Of a stretch of 64,000 nucleotides of DNA, positions 1 through 9,481 are shown piece by piece. The notes under the pieces are model-generated. The model worked only from the letters and a program-made list of their open reading frames with translations, searched no databases and was not told the DNA's origin. The first letter of the stretch is position 1. The number at the start of each line of letters is the position of its first letter. The stretch comes from Arthrospiribacter ruber (GTDB taxonomy: Bacteria > Bacteroidota > Bacteroidia > Cytophagales > Cyclobacteriaceae), in assembly GCF_019343195.1 (NCBI RefSeq), contig NZ_RPHB01000003.1:496001-560000 (forward strand). The letters are read 5' to 3'. Position numbers and translations under genes: made by a program.

Positions 1-398
1 TTCCGGCAATGCTTTGGAATTTAAATCCTTTCAGGATGAATCCCAGATATTTGCAAAGTAGCAGATAGGGAATAAGGTAGTAGGTATATGCGGATCTTTG
101 CCAATATTGAAATTAAGCCTGGATTTTCAGGTTAAATCGATCCCGAATCTTCAGGATTAGATACTAGTGGATATTGTTTTGGAACACCCATTTGTATCAG
201 AAATTGAGGCTTCTGGTAAAGAAGCATATAATTATGTCGTATGTAAAAAATACATGATAGAAATATTTTCCCAGCTTAGAATCTTTCTAAATTGACCGCT
301 AAAAGTCAAGTAATGCCACCTGTGTTTATTTCTTTTCAATGCCGAACGAAAGCCCGTAGCTTTCGGTTGAATAACCATCGATAACCCTAACCAGTTAT
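1..398. other. intergenic, no complete gene
   Basis: No convincing gene is seen here. An open frame from base 2 runs into TAG at 59-61 and could be the 3' tail of a gene outside the window, but it is too short to identify. Bases 160-176 carry two spaced GATAYT words like those of the phased arrays near 8.8 and 62.7 kb. A 7-bp hairpin (CGAAAGC/GCTTTCG) lies at 347-365, just upstream of the hydrolase gene. Confidence 0.5.
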
Positions 399-1214
399 AT
401 GCTCAGCACCAATCATAAAGGCATGTTGTACTATAAAACATACAAGCATTCTTCTAGCGAAGACTGGGTAGTGTTTATCCATGGGGCAGGTGGTTCCTCT
501 TCTATCTGGCATAAGCAGATCAGGGAATTCAGAGAAGAATTCAACCTTTTGCTGATAGACCTACGAGGGCATGGCAGATCGGCCAGTTCAATCAAAAATA
601 TCTGGAAGGAGGAGTATACTTTCCCCGCTGTGACCAAAGACATCATAGAGGTACTGGACCACCTCGGGATTCCACCTGCACATTTTATGGGAGTTTCTCT
701 TGGAACCATTTTGATCAGGCAACTGGCAGAAATGGAGCCTGAAAGAGTGAAATCCATGGTCATGGCTGGAGCAATCACAAGGCTGAATTTTACTTCCAGG
801 GTTTTGGTTTTGCTGGGCAATACGTTCAAAAGTGTGGTTCCCTACATGTGGCTGTACAGTCTTTTTGCCTGGATAATCATGCCAAGAAGGCACCATTCGG
901 AATCCAGAAACCTTTTTATCAGAGAGGCAAAGAGGCTATGCCAGAAAGAATTTATCCGCTGGTTTAAAATGACCAAAGATGTCAATCCACTCTTAAGGTA
1001 TTTTAAGGAAAGAGAAATGCCTATTCCCACACTTTATGTTATGGGAGACGAGGACATCATGTTTTTGGAGCCGGTAAAGAAAATTGTAAAAGAACATAAA
1101 CTTTCCTTTCTGAAAATTGTCAAAGACTGCGGACATGTCGTCAATGTAGAGCAGCCTGAGGCATTCAACCAATTGTCATTAAGCTTTCTTAAAAACCATA
1201 TTCAAACACACTAA
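399..1214 (+). CDS. alpha/beta fold hydrolase
   Basis: The 271-residue protein has the alpha/beta hydrolase layout. An oxyanion-hole HGAGG lies at residues 28-32, the nucleophile elbow GVSLG has Ser100, an acidic residue sits in MGDED (about 217-219), and the catalytic His is about 246 in DCGHVV. There is no signal peptide, so it is probably cytoplasmic. The substrate cannot be told from sequence. It ends 21 bases before the RND adaptor gene on the same strand, so it is probably the first gene of that operon; a role in processing a pump substrate is only a guess. The ATG at 399 is the first in frame. Confidence 0.85.
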   Translation: MLSTNHKGMLYYKTYKHSSSEDWVVFIHGAGGSSSIWHKQIREFREEFNLLLIDLRGHGRSASSIKNIWKEEYTFPAVTKDIIEVLDHLGIPPAHFMGVSLGTILIRQLAEMEPERVKSMVMAGAITRLNFTSRVLVLLGNTFKSVVPYMWLYSLFAWIIMPRRHHSESRNLFIREAKRLCQKEFIRWFKMTKDVNPLLRYFKEREMPIPTLYVMGDEDIMFLEPVKKIVKEHKLSFLKIVKDCGHVVNVEQPEAFNQLSLSFLKNHIQTH

Positions 1215-1235
1215 TTCTCTTTTTATCACCCTAGG

Positions 1236-2324
1236 ATGAAAAAACAAACCAAAATATTGCTTACTGTGGCCATCATTGCGGTGGTTGCTGTTATTTTTAT
1301 TTATCCCAGAAAGGATCAGATTTTTGGAAATACTTCTGAGGGGTCATCTTCCAGTAGCTCAGGGGGCCAGGGAGGCAATCAGCCCCTTCCTGTAAATGTG
1401 GTGGAAGTCAGACCTGAAAGGTTGGAAAACAACCTCAGCGTCACAGGTACTGTTCTCCCCAATGAAACGGTGAACCTGCGTCCTGAAATATCCGGACTGG
1501 TCACCAAAATCGCTTTTAGAGAGGGGGAATTTGTAAAAAAAGGTACGCCATTGCTGTATCTCAATGATGATGAGCTGCGTGCCCAATTCCAAAGACTGGA
1601 ATACACCAAAAAACTTTTTGAAAGCCAGGAAAACAGACAGAAGCAGCTTTTGGAAAAGGAAGCCATTTCCCAGGAAGAGTATGACATTGTCCTCAATCAG
1701 TTCAATACCAATCTTTCTGACATTCAATTGGTAGAAGCACAATTGAACAAAACCATTGTTCGGGCTCCTTTTGATGGTATTTTGGGTCTGAGGCTGGTGT
1801 CGGAAGGAAGTGTGATAGGTACAGCTGATATCATTGCCAGTATAGTGAATATTGATCCCATCAAAATTGAATTTTCCATTCCTGAGAGGTATGCCCCGAT
1901 GGTGGAGTTAGGGTCCAAGATATTCTTCTCAAGTGAAACGGGGGGTACAGAGGTAGAAGGAACGGTATATGCTTATGAGCCTACCATAGATGCAGGAACA
2001 AGAACACTCAGGCTGCGTGCCACCAGCCCGAATAGGGATAGGAAGTTTTTGCCAGGCATGTTTGTAAGGATCAAATTTGTGCTGGGAGTGGAAGAAAATG
2101 CCATGTTGGTACCTGCGGAAGCAGTCATTCCTGAACTGAGCGGCTATAAGGTATTTGTGACAAATCAGGAAGGTGTAGTAGAAGAAAAACAGGTATCCAT
2201 CGGTACCCGGACCGAACGTCAGGTTCAGATAGTGGATGGATTGAGGGAAGGTGATCTGGTATTGACCACTGGAGTGCTGCAAGTAAGGACAGGAATGACT
2301 GTCGAGTACAATAAAATCAACTGA
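1236..2324 (+). CDS. RND efflux pump periplasmic adaptor subunit (membrane fusion protein)
   Basis: The 362-residue protein begins with a membrane anchor (about residues 7-24), then a Ser/Gly-rich linker, then the barrel-sandwich/lipoyl halves around a short coiled-coil hairpin (about 75-190; the second half contains TIVRAPFDGILG). Beta-barrel and membrane-proximal domains follow. This is the HlyD/AcrA-type adaptor that bridges an inner-membrane RND pump and a TolC channel. It is separated from the pump gene by only two bases, so the two are surely cotranscribed. The anchor is uncleaved-looking and has no lipobox. The pump substrate is unknown. Confidence 0.93.
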   Translation: MKKQTKILLTVAIIAVVAVIFIYPRKDQIFGNTSEGSSSSSSGGQGGNQPLPVNVVEVRPERLENNLSVTGTVLPNETVNLRPEISGLVTKIAFREGEFVKKGTPLLYLNDDELRAQFQRLEYTKKLFESQENRQKQLLEKEAISQEEYDIVLNQFNTNLSDIQLVEAQLNKTIVRAPFDGILGLRLVSEGSVIGTADIIASIVNIDPIKIEFSIPERYAPMVELGSKIFFSSETGGTEVEGTVYAYEPTIDAGTRTLRLRATSPNRDRKFLPGMFVRIKFVLGVEENAMLVPAEAVIPELSGYKVFVTNQEGVVEEKQVSIGTRTERQVQIVDGLREGDLVLTTGVLQVRTGMTVEYNKIN

Positions 2325-2326
2325 TC

Positions 2327-5300
2327 ATGGCGAGTTTATCAACCATCAGTATACGAAGACCGGTATTGGCCATAGTAATGTCTTTGGTCATTATCTTGTT
2401 TGGTGCCATCGGCATCAGTCTTTTGGGGGTGAGGGAATTCCCGAGCGTGGATCCTCCCATCATCAATGTAAGGACCACTTATGTAGGAGCCAATGCAGAT
2501 GTCATTGAGGCACAGATTACAGAACCCCTTGAAGAGGCCATCAATGGTATTGCAGGGATCCGTTCACTGACCTCTACCAGTAATGATGGTACCAGTAACA
2601 TCACCGTGGAGTTTGATGTAGGAGCTGATCTGGAGGCCGCTGCCAATGATGTAAGGGACAAAGTGTCCGGAGCAGTAAGGAGGCTCCCACCGGATACAGA
2701 GCCTCCCGTGGTATCCAAAGCCGATGCCGATTCCCAGCCCATCGTATTTCTCAATGTCCAAAGTGATAGAAGAAGCCTGTTGGAGCTTTCCGATGTGGCC
2801 AATAATATTTTCAAAGAAAGGCTACAGACGATCCCGGGTGTCAGTACGGTTCAGATCTGGGGGGAAAAACAGTATGCCATCAGGCTGAGGATAGACCCGC
2901 TCAAAATGGCCTCTTATGGGATTACGCCTCTGGATGTGCTCACAAAAGTGCAGACTGAAAACGTGGAACTGCCCTCAGGAAGGATTGAAGGATCTACCAT
3001 TGAACTATCTGTGCGGACCAAAAGCCGCCTCAATACGCCTCAGGAGTTCAATAACCTAATTATCAAAGAAGACCAAAACAATATAGTACGCTTTCAGGAT
3101 ATTGGCCGGGCAGAGATGGCTGCTTTGAATGAAAGAACTGTACTCAAAAGAGATGGTGTGCCCATGGTAGGGGTGGTTTTGGTGCCATTGCCCGGCTCCA
3201 ACAATATTGAAATTGTCGATGAGTTTTACAAAAGACTGGAGACCATCAAAAAGGACATTCCGGCGGACATACAATTGGGGATTGGTTTTGACTCGACCAA
3301 GTTTATCCGTAATTCCATTTCAGAGGTTCAGGAAACCATTCTTATAGCTTTCTTACTTGTAGTAACCATCATTTTCCTCTTTTTGAGAGATTGGAGGACT
3401 ACTTTTATTCCTGTACTTACCATTCCGATTTCATTGGTAGGGGTGTTTTTCATCATGTACCTGATGGATTTCTCTATCAATGTACTTACCCTCCTGGGGA
3501 TAGTGCTTTCTATCGGTCTGGTAGTGGATGATGCCATTGTGGTATTGGAAAATATCTATACCCGGATCGAAAAAGGTGAAAATCCGGATAAAGCCGCTGA
3601 GAAAGGTGCCGAAGAGATATTTTTTGCTGTAATCGCTACTACTGTGGCATTGGCAGCAGTATTCCTTCCGGTGATATTTCTGACAGGTACTACAGGAAGG
3701 CTCTTCCGGGAGTTTGGAATAGTGGTAGCAGGAGCGGTCATTATCTCCTCTTTTGTGGCTTTGACGATGACTCCTATGCTAAGCTCCAAGCTACTCAAAA
3801 GAAGAGAAAAGCAAAATGCATTTTATAATTTCACAGAGCCCATATTTGTGTGGCTCAATGAAAAATACAACATCCTTCTGGGCAAATTCATGAAAATCCG
3901 TTGGGTGGCTTTTGTCATCATTGCATTGATGGGTTTTGGGATTTATCAGTTTTTCAACATTATCCCAACAGAGCTTTCTCCCATAGAAGATAGGGGGGAA
4001 ATGAGGGTGAATCTCACCGGTCCCGAGGGTGCTACTTTTGGGTACATGGACAGGGTGTTGGACGAAATGACCCAGGATTTTATGGAGATTATCCCAGAAG
4101 AAGAAAGGGAAGGGATCATCACCGTGACCTCTCCAGGCTTTGGGACAGCCAGCACCAACTCTGGCTTTCTAAGGCTTATCCTTAAGGAAGCAACTGAAAG
4201 AGAAAGGTCACAGCAGGAGATCTTTGATCAGGTGCAGGGCATGTTGAGAAAGTACACCGCCGTCAGGGCGTTCGTTACTCAACCACCTTCCATAGGGGAC
4301 AGAAGAGCAGGGTTGCCCGTGCAATATGTGCTTCAGGCGCCTACCATTGACAAGCTCAAAGAAGTCATTCCAACATTTATGGAAAAAGCCAATGCCAGTG
4401 AGGTGTTCGGTTATGCTGACATCAATCTGAAGTTTACCAAACCTGAAATCGAGGTGGAAATTGACAGGGAAAAGGCCAGAAATATCGGTGTTTCCGTTCA
4501 GGAAATTGCAAGGACTTTGCAGCTTTCTTATTCCGGTCAGCGCTTCGGCTATTTTATCATGAACGGCAAGCAGTATGAAGTGATCGGTGAAATGCAGCTT
4601 CAGGACAGGAATGAACCGATCAACCTAAGGATGCTGTATGTTCGGGCGGAAAACGGTCAGTTGATACAATTGGACAACTTGGTCAATATCCGTGAAAACA
4701 GTACTCCTCCGCAGCTGTACAGGTTCAATAGATTTGTCAGTGCCACGGTTACTGCTTCCCTTGCACCCGGCTACACCATTGGGGCTGGTTTGGATGAGAT
4801 GGATAGGATTGCGGCGGAGGTTTTGGATGATTCCTTCAGTACAGATCTGGCTGGGTTATCCAAAGAATTCAGGGACAGTTCCAACTCACTGATTTTTGCC
4901 TTCTTGTTTGCGCTTATACTGATATACTTGGTGCTTTCTGCCCAGTTTGAAAGTTTTCTTGATCCATTGACCATTATGTTTACAGTGCCATTGGCATTGT
5001 TTGGCGCCTTGTTCTCACTTTGGCTCTTTGACTTTACCCTGAATATTTTCTCCCAGATCGGGATCATCATGCTCATAGGATTGGTGACTAAAAACGGTAT
5101 CCTGATCGTAGAATTTGCCAATCAGCGCAAAGCCCAGGGAATGAGTATTGATGAAGCCATAGAGGGAGCAGCCGCTGCGAGGTTCAGACCTATCCTGATG
5201 ACAAGTTTGTCCACTATTCTTGGTATCCTTCCTATTGCCTTGGCTTTAGGAGCAGGTGCTGAAAGCCGTGTTCCGATGGGGGTTGCGGTGATAGGTGGTC

Positions 5301-5392
5301 TGGCATTCTCCACTATCCTGACTTTATTTGTAATCCCATCCGTTTACACCTTCTTAACTTCTAAAAAAGGAAGACTAGCGCGCGCACAATGA
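2327..5392 (+). CDS. RND family efflux permease (HAE-1/AcrB type)
   Basis: At 1021 residues this is a full-length AcrB/MexB-type proton-driven pump. It shows the first transmembrane helix (about 10-30), a PN1/PN2 porter region, a TM4 proton-relay motif with the Asp pair in GLVVDDAIVVLEN (about residue 400), and the TM10 lysine in GLVTKNGILIVEFAN (about 920). The second periplasmic loop and the C-terminal six-helix bundle are complete. The stop codon overlaps the start of the TolC gene (ATGA). Together with the adaptor and TolC it makes a complete tripartite system. The substrate is not predictable; regulation is not visible, since no local regulator gene is present. Confidence 0.95.
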   Translation: MASLSTISIRRPVLAIVMSLVIILFGAIGISLLGVREFPSVDPPIINVRTTYVGANADVIEAQITEPLEEAINGIAGIRSLTSTSNDGTSNITVEFDVGADLEAAANDVRDKVSGAVRRLPPDTEPPVVSKADADSQPIVFLNVQSDRRSLLELSDVANNIFKERLQTIPGVSTVQIWGEKQYAIRLRIDPLKMASYGITPLDVLTKVQTENVELPSGRIEGSTIELSVRTKSRLNTPQEFNNLIIKEDQNNIVRFQDIGRAEMAALNERTVLKRDGVPMVGVVLVPLPGSNNIEIVDEFYKRLETIKKDIPADIQLGIGFDSTKFIRNSISEVQETILIAFLLVVTIIFLFLRDWRTTFIPVLTIPISLVGVFFIMYLMDFSINVLTLLGIVLSIGLVVDDAIVVLENIYTRIEKGENPDKAAEKGAEEIFFAVIATTVALAAVFLPVIFLTGTTGRLFREFGIVVAGAVIISSFVALTMTPMLSSKLLKRREKQNAFYNFTEPIFVWLNEKYNILLGKFMKIRWVAFVIIALMGFGIYQFFNIIPTELSPIEDRGEMRVNLTGPEGATFGYMDRVLDEMTQDFMEIIPEEEREGIITVTSPGFGTASTNSGFLRLILKEATERERSQQEIFDQVQGMLRKYTAVRAFVTQPPSIGDRRAGLPVQYVLQAPTIDKLKEVIPTFMEKANASEVFGYADINLKFTKPEIEVEIDREKARNIGVSVQEIARTLQLSYSGQRFGYFIMNGKQYEVIGEMQLQDRNEPINLRMLYVRAENGQLIQLDNLVNIRENSTPPQLYRFNRFVSATVTASLAPGYTIGAGLDEMDRIAAEVLDDSFSTDLAGLSKEFRDSSNSLIFAFLFALILIYLVLSAQFESFLDPLTIMFTVPLALFGALFSLWLFDFTLNIFSQIGIIMLIGLVTKNGILIVEFANQRKAQGMSIDEAIEGAAAARFRPILMTSLSTILGILPIALALGAGAESRVPMGVAVIGGLAFSTILTLFVIPSVYTFLTSKKGRLARAQ

Positions 5393-6735
5393 GAAAACTG
5401 ATTTGTTTATTAGCCCTGACATTTTTTGGTCAGCATATTTCACTTGCCCAGGATTCTACCAGTATTGATCTGGAAGAAGCCATATTGATTGGTCTTGACA
5501 ATAATTTTGGTGTCAAGATTGCGAAAAATGAGCAATTGATCGCTGAAAAAGAAGCGCAGATTACAAGAGGTAGTTTGCTGTTTCCAGTTATTGATGCGAC
5601 TTTTCAGAGGACATTTACAATTGTTGATGCAGTTCAACAGTTTGTGAATCAAACGGACCTCACCAGAATAGATAATGCTGAGTCTAACATTGAAAATTAT
5701 TCGATTGTCGCGGGTTATGGTTTAAGGCCGGAAGCCATTTACACTATGAGAATTATGGGGAAATTGGCCGAGGTAAGTGAATTGGAAGCCAAGGTGATGG
5801 TGGAAAATACTGTTGCGGGAATTGCTACTGCTTATTATCGCTTGGTTTTGGAGATACAGAGACAAAAAGTTTTGGAAACGACCCTTGAATTGTCCCAATC
5901 AAGGCTTGACATCGCCAAAGCAAGGTATGAATTGGGTGGAGCTGGGAAAAGAGATTTCCTTACGGCACAGGTAGATTATAATGCGGATAAGTCGCTTTTA
6001 GTCAATCAACAGTTGGCGATAAAAAATTCCCGGATCAATCTAAATGAATTTTTGGCTTTATCTCCTGATACCAAGTTGGATGTAAATGATACCATAATTG
6101 TTGAAAACAATTTGTTATTGGAAAACCTTGTGGAGAATGCTTATATGAACAACAAGCAGTTTTTGGTCACCCAAAGAAACGAAAATGTTGCCTATTTAGC
6201 TTTGAGAGAAACACAGGCTGCTAGGCTACCTTTCATTAATTTGGTAGGTTCATACAATAATAATACATCTGTCGCTGAAGCTGGCTTTGCGCTTTTCAGT
6301 CAAAATGTTGGTTTCAATTATGGCTTTACAGCTGGGATTAATCTTTTCAATGGTTTTGCCTTGAACCGAAGAATTCAAAATGCCAAGGTTCAAAGGTTAA
6401 ATGCGGAAATCGCTGTTTCTCAAATGGAAATCCAACTGGTTTCTGACATTCAAAGGGCATACAATATTTATCAAACGAATATAGAACTGTTGGATATAGA
6501 ATATGCGAATTATCAGGTAGCTACCGAAAGCGCTGATATTGCTTTGGAAAGGTTTAGACTAGGGATAGCTGATTACTTGCAGTTTAGAGATGCCCAAGTG
6601 AACTTGCTTACCGCTCAAGACAGATTGATTACAGCCCTTTATAATATCAAAGAAATGGAAATTGAACTGATGAGGTTGTCCGGCAGGATTTTTTATCAAA
6701 ACGGGACTGAGCAGTTTTCTATGACTTTAAAGTGA
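5389..6735 (+). CDS. TolC family outer membrane efflux protein
   Basis: The 448-residue protein has a cleavable signal peptide (about residues 1-20, ending SLAQ) and the long amphipathic helices of the TolC/OEP fold in two repeats. Examples are the ARYELGGAGKRDFLTAQVDYN segment and the matching RFRLGIADYLQFRDAQVNL segment, which correspond to each other in the two halves. It overlaps the RND pump gene by four bases. It is the outer-membrane exit duct of the pump. Its DNA is visibly more AT-rich than that of the pump gene, which could reflect divergent origin or weaker constraint. Confidence 0.92.
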   Translation: MRKLICLLALTFFGQHISLAQDSTSIDLEEAILIGLDNNFGVKIAKNEQLIAEKEAQITRGSLLFPVIDATFQRTFTIVDAVQQFVNQTDLTRIDNAESNIENYSIVAGYGLRPEAIYTMRIMGKLAEVSELEAKVMVENTVAGIATAYYRLVLEIQRQKVLETTLELSQSRLDIAKARYELGGAGKRDFLTAQVDYNADKSLLVNQQLAIKNSRINLNEFLALSPDTKLDVNDTIIVENNLLLENLVENAYMNNKQFLVTQRNENVAYLALRETQAARLPFINLVGSYNNNTSVAEAGFALFSQNVGFNYGFTAGINLFNGFALNRRIQNAKVQRLNAEIAVSQMEIQLVSDIQRAYNIYQTNIELLDIEYANYQVATESADIALERFRLGIADYLQFRDAQVNLLTAQDRLITALYNIKEMEIELMRLSGRIFYQNGTEQFSMTLK

Positions 6736-7377
6736 TTGTGTTCACGCTAAGAGGCCAAGGCTCGCTAAGGGGATTTGATGCTTCTCTGCTGCGGAGAAGC
6801 ATGATGTGGTTTTGCGTCATGCTGAGATTTTAACATTTAGGGAATGTTCAGAAAGGGTAATGACAAAATTACGCGTCATGCTGAGCGGAGCTTGCGGAGT
6901 CGAAGCATCTCCTAAACAATGGGAGACTCTTCCTTCGTCAGAGTGACGTACGTTTCTGTCAATGGTAACCGGAGCTTGCGGAGGTGAAAGCCTGTCCCGC
7001 AGCATTGCGGGAGATCTCCTTCCCTTAATGGTGGGAGATTCTTCACTGCGTTCAGAATGACGGGTAGCGGTTCGTCATGCTGAGCGGAGCTTGCGGAGTC
7101 GAAGCATCTCCTAAACAATGGGAGACTCTTCCTTCGTCAGAGTGACGTATATTTCTGTCAATGGTAGTGAGGAACGAACGAAGAATCTCCTGCACTCAAG
7201 TCAAAGAGACCCTTCGCTTCACTAAGAATGACGATCCCTACCTATTATCAGGACAAATTCTGCGCAGATTCAAATCCCTCTTATTTTTATTTAAATCTGC
7301 TTCCGTAAGACTTTGGTATATAATTTGTTAAAGGAGTCCCTTGGTTTACCATGTCCAAGTTTTTGGACCTGAAATAA
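6736..7377. repeat. intergenic REP-like repeats, two near-identical 94-bp copies
   Basis: No gene is supported here. Two 94-bp copies starting CGTCATGCTGAGCGGAGC lie at 6874-6967 and 7073-7166 in the same orientation. They are nearly identical through the TCTGTCAATGGTA end. The space between and after them holds degenerate versions of the same words (GGAGATTCTTCACTGCGTTC, AGAATGACG). Such GTCATGCTGAGC/GAAGCATCTC repeats are common between genes in Bacteroidota and are usually non-coding. The leader of the following transglycosylase gene begins at about 7300. Confidence 0.75.
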
Positions 7378-8778
7378 ATGAAGCAAACCCTTTATACCAT
7401 ATCCCTGATTTTAATTTTCACGCTGTTTGGAGTGCAATGCACTTTTTTTGAGCGAGAGAAAAAGCAGGAGAACTTCTGGGAAAATCCCGTACCGCTTGAC
7501 CTTGAGGAAATCGTCAAAAGAGGTTTTATCAGGGCGGTAGTGGACAATTCATCGACCAGCTACTACATCTACAGAGGCAGAAGAATGGGCTATGAATTTG
7601 AAATGCTCAGAAATCTGGCCAATCACCTGGGTGTGCGGCTGCACTTGATCGTCAAATCCGATATCAATGAAGCTTTTTACCTGCTCAATAGAGGACAGGC
7701 GGATATTATTGCCATGAACCTTGAGATAAATGAGGAAAGGCAGAAGTATGCTTCATTTACGGAGCCTTTGGGTCAGATGGGAACAGTCCTGGTTCAAAAG
7801 CAAAGAAACAGTAAGGTCAATAAAGTGGAGGACCTGCATAACAAAATCATCCATATCCGAAAAGACGCTGTGTATAAAGAGCAGCTTTGCGCTCTGCAAA
7901 AAGAGCATGGCATTTCTTTGGCCATTATTGAAGAAAAGGGAGACAGTGACTCTTTTGTCAACAAGGTGGTCAAAAACCAGATCGACTTTACAGTAGTAGA
8001 CCGTGTGGTAGGTTTGGTCAATGCGACCTACTATGATGACCTTGACGTATCATTGGAGATCAGCCCCAAATCTGACGTGGCTTGGGCTGTCAGGCACAAT
8101 GCCCCCGATTTGAAATCCTCCATCAACGACTGGCTTTCCCAAAAACAAAAAACAGGCTACACCAATATGATGTATGCCAAATATTTTCAAAACTCAAAAA
8201 ACAGTTACTTCAGAAGCAATAGTCCTTTTTCCTCATTGGCGGGAAACAGTATTTCTCCCTTTGATGGGTTGATCCAGGAAGGCGCCGAATCCCTGGGATG
8301 GGACTGGAGACTCTTGGCGTCCCTAGTTTACAAGGAGTCCCGCTTCGATACTACAGCTACTTCTTATGCAGGAGCCGTGGGCTTGCTGCAACTGATGCCT
8401 GTGACATTGGAAAGGTTTGGGGTAGAGGATCCCAATGATCCTTTTCAGAGCTTGATGGGAGGAGTGAACTACCTCAGGTATTTGGATAGGTTTTGGCGTG
8501 AACGGATTCCCGAAACCAATGAACGTATCAAAGTGATCCTGGCTTCTTACAATATTGGGCATGGCCATGTGGAAGATGCCTGGAAGCTTGCCATTAAGTA
8601 TGGGAAAAATCCGCAGAATTGGGAGAGTATCGCCCATTTCCTGAGTCTTAAAACCGACCCTGAGTATTACAAAGATCCTGTAGTAAACCTTGGCTTTGCC
8701 AAAGGGCATCTGGCTGTCAATTACGTAGATGATATCATGATCCTGTATGATTCTTATAGGGTGTTGATTGAGCCGTGA
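7378..8778 (+). CDS. mltF: MltF-type membrane-bound lytic murein transglycosylase
   Basis: The 466-residue protein has a signal peptide, possibly a lipoprotein one (VQC at about residue 21). A periplasmic solute-binding (SBP_bac_3) domain spans about 45-275 and a C-terminal SLT/GEWL transglycosylase domain about 290-430. The catalytic Glu is residue 320 in VYKESRF, followed by GAVGLLQLMP and a downstream ASYNIGHGHV motif. This order is that of MltF, which cleaves the glycan strand of peptidoglycan to 1,6-anhydroMurNAc ends, with the SBP domain acting as a muropeptide-sensing module. It stands alone between two repeat-rich intergenic stretches. Confidence 0.9.
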   Translation: MKQTLYTISLILIFTLFGVQCTFFEREKKQENFWENPVPLDLEEIVKRGFIRAVVDNSSTSYYIYRGRRMGYEFEMLRNLANHLGVRLHLIVKSDINEAFYLLNRGQADIIAMNLEINEERQKYASFTEPLGQMGTVLVQKQRNSKVNKVEDLHNKIIHIRKDAVYKEQLCALQKEHGISLAIIEEKGDSDSFVNKVVKNQIDFTVVDRVVGLVNATYYDDLDVSLEISPKSDVAWAVRHNAPDLKSSINDWLSQKQKTGYTNMMYAKYFQNSKNSYFRSNSPFSSLAGNSISPFDGLIQEGAESLGWDWRLLASLVYKESRFDTTATSYAGAVGLLQLMPVTLERFGVEDPNDPFQSLMGGVNYLRYLDRFWRERIPETNERIKVILASYNIGHGHVEDAWKLAIKYGKNPQNWESIAHFLSLKTDPEYYKDPVVNLGFAKGHLAVNYVDDIMILYDSYRVLIEP

Positions 8779-8783
8779 TATAA

Positions 8784-9022
8784 TTGATATACAATGGAAA
8801 TATACGGTTGGTGAAATATAATTGAGATAGATATTAGTGGATATTCACTTTGTGATATTGGTGGATATTTGATTGAAATACAGTAGAAATATTATTGAAA
8901 CCGGAGCTTTAGCGAAGGTCCCGTGAGCAGAGCGATTCGGGATAAATAGAAATAGAGTAGGGACGGGAGCATAAATGTAGGTTCCAAGGGTGAAGTGGTT
9001 TGAGAGAATTATAGAAATACAA
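8784..9022. repeat. phased GAAATA / GGATAT array
   Basis: This AT-rich stretch after mltF carries short words at about one helical turn. GAAATACAGTA (8875), GAAATATTATT (8886) and GAAACC (8897) are 11 bases apart, and GATATT/GGATAT words recur at 8830-8870. It matches the arrays at 62.64-63.1 and 63.59-63.77 kb. No ORF is supported. Bases 8897-8940 look like a degenerate REP fragment. Confidence 0.6.
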
Positions 9023-9310
9023 TATGAGTATACGCTTCATTGCACGTAGCCATAGATTGTTTTGAACCAGTTCTTTCTGCTTAATTCTAATCAAAATTTG
9101 ATTATGAAGCTACTTTTTCTCCCGATTTTCGGGACAGGCTTTGATGAAAAAGTAGCCAAAAAATCAAGAATTTCGAATCCTATCCACGCTCAAGGCCTGC
9201 GCTGGCCCGGTCGAAATTCCTCCCACCCTCCAATACCCAAATTTACTGTTAAAAGTAAAGTTGGCGGTTTGGCTCTTAAGGTTTAACGTGCAAGGATCCG
9301 GATACTCATA
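9023..9310 (+). mobile_element. MITE-like 288-bp element, copy 1
   Basis: The element is bounded by imperfect terminal inverted repeats of about 24 bp (left TATGAGTATACGCTTC, right end reading inward TATGAGTATCCGGATC, both reaching TTGCACG or TGCACG). A second copy of exactly the same length (288 bp) lies inverted at 26091-26378. The inside includes CCCGATTTTCGGG and a segment that can be read as a short ORF, but no transposase. The size, termini and copy structure fit a miniature inverted-repeat transposable element moved in trans. No clear target-site duplication is visible (perhaps AA or TA). Confidence 0.7.
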
Positions 9311-9452
9311 AAATACGATTGAAATATTGTTGTATTTGAGGCTTTCATAAGGAGCTAGGTCAGGTTCTCAGGAAAGATCATCATCAATTCGTGCTAATTG
9401 GTGTCATTCGTGGCCAAACTAATCCTTATACTTTTTCTTTAATCCATTTGAG

Positions 9453-9481
9453 CTCCCCTGTGATTAGGGGAGTTTTTTTTT
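9453..9481 (+). terminator. rho-independent terminator
   Basis: A CTCCCC/GGGGAG stem around TGTGATTA is followed by a run of nine T on the plus strand. It would stop transcripts from the mltF side before they enter the convergent methyltransferase gene. Confidence 0.8.

Noticed and set aside
2479-5313. Many minus-strand ORFs inside the RND pump gene
   Set aside because: Typical antisense shadows of a long, conserved coding sequence.
9062-9286. ORF of 74 codons and its twin at 26061-26339 (minus)
   Set aside because: Both lie within copies of the TIR-bounded 288-bp element, with similar peptide text only because the DNA repeats. No start signal or family match.
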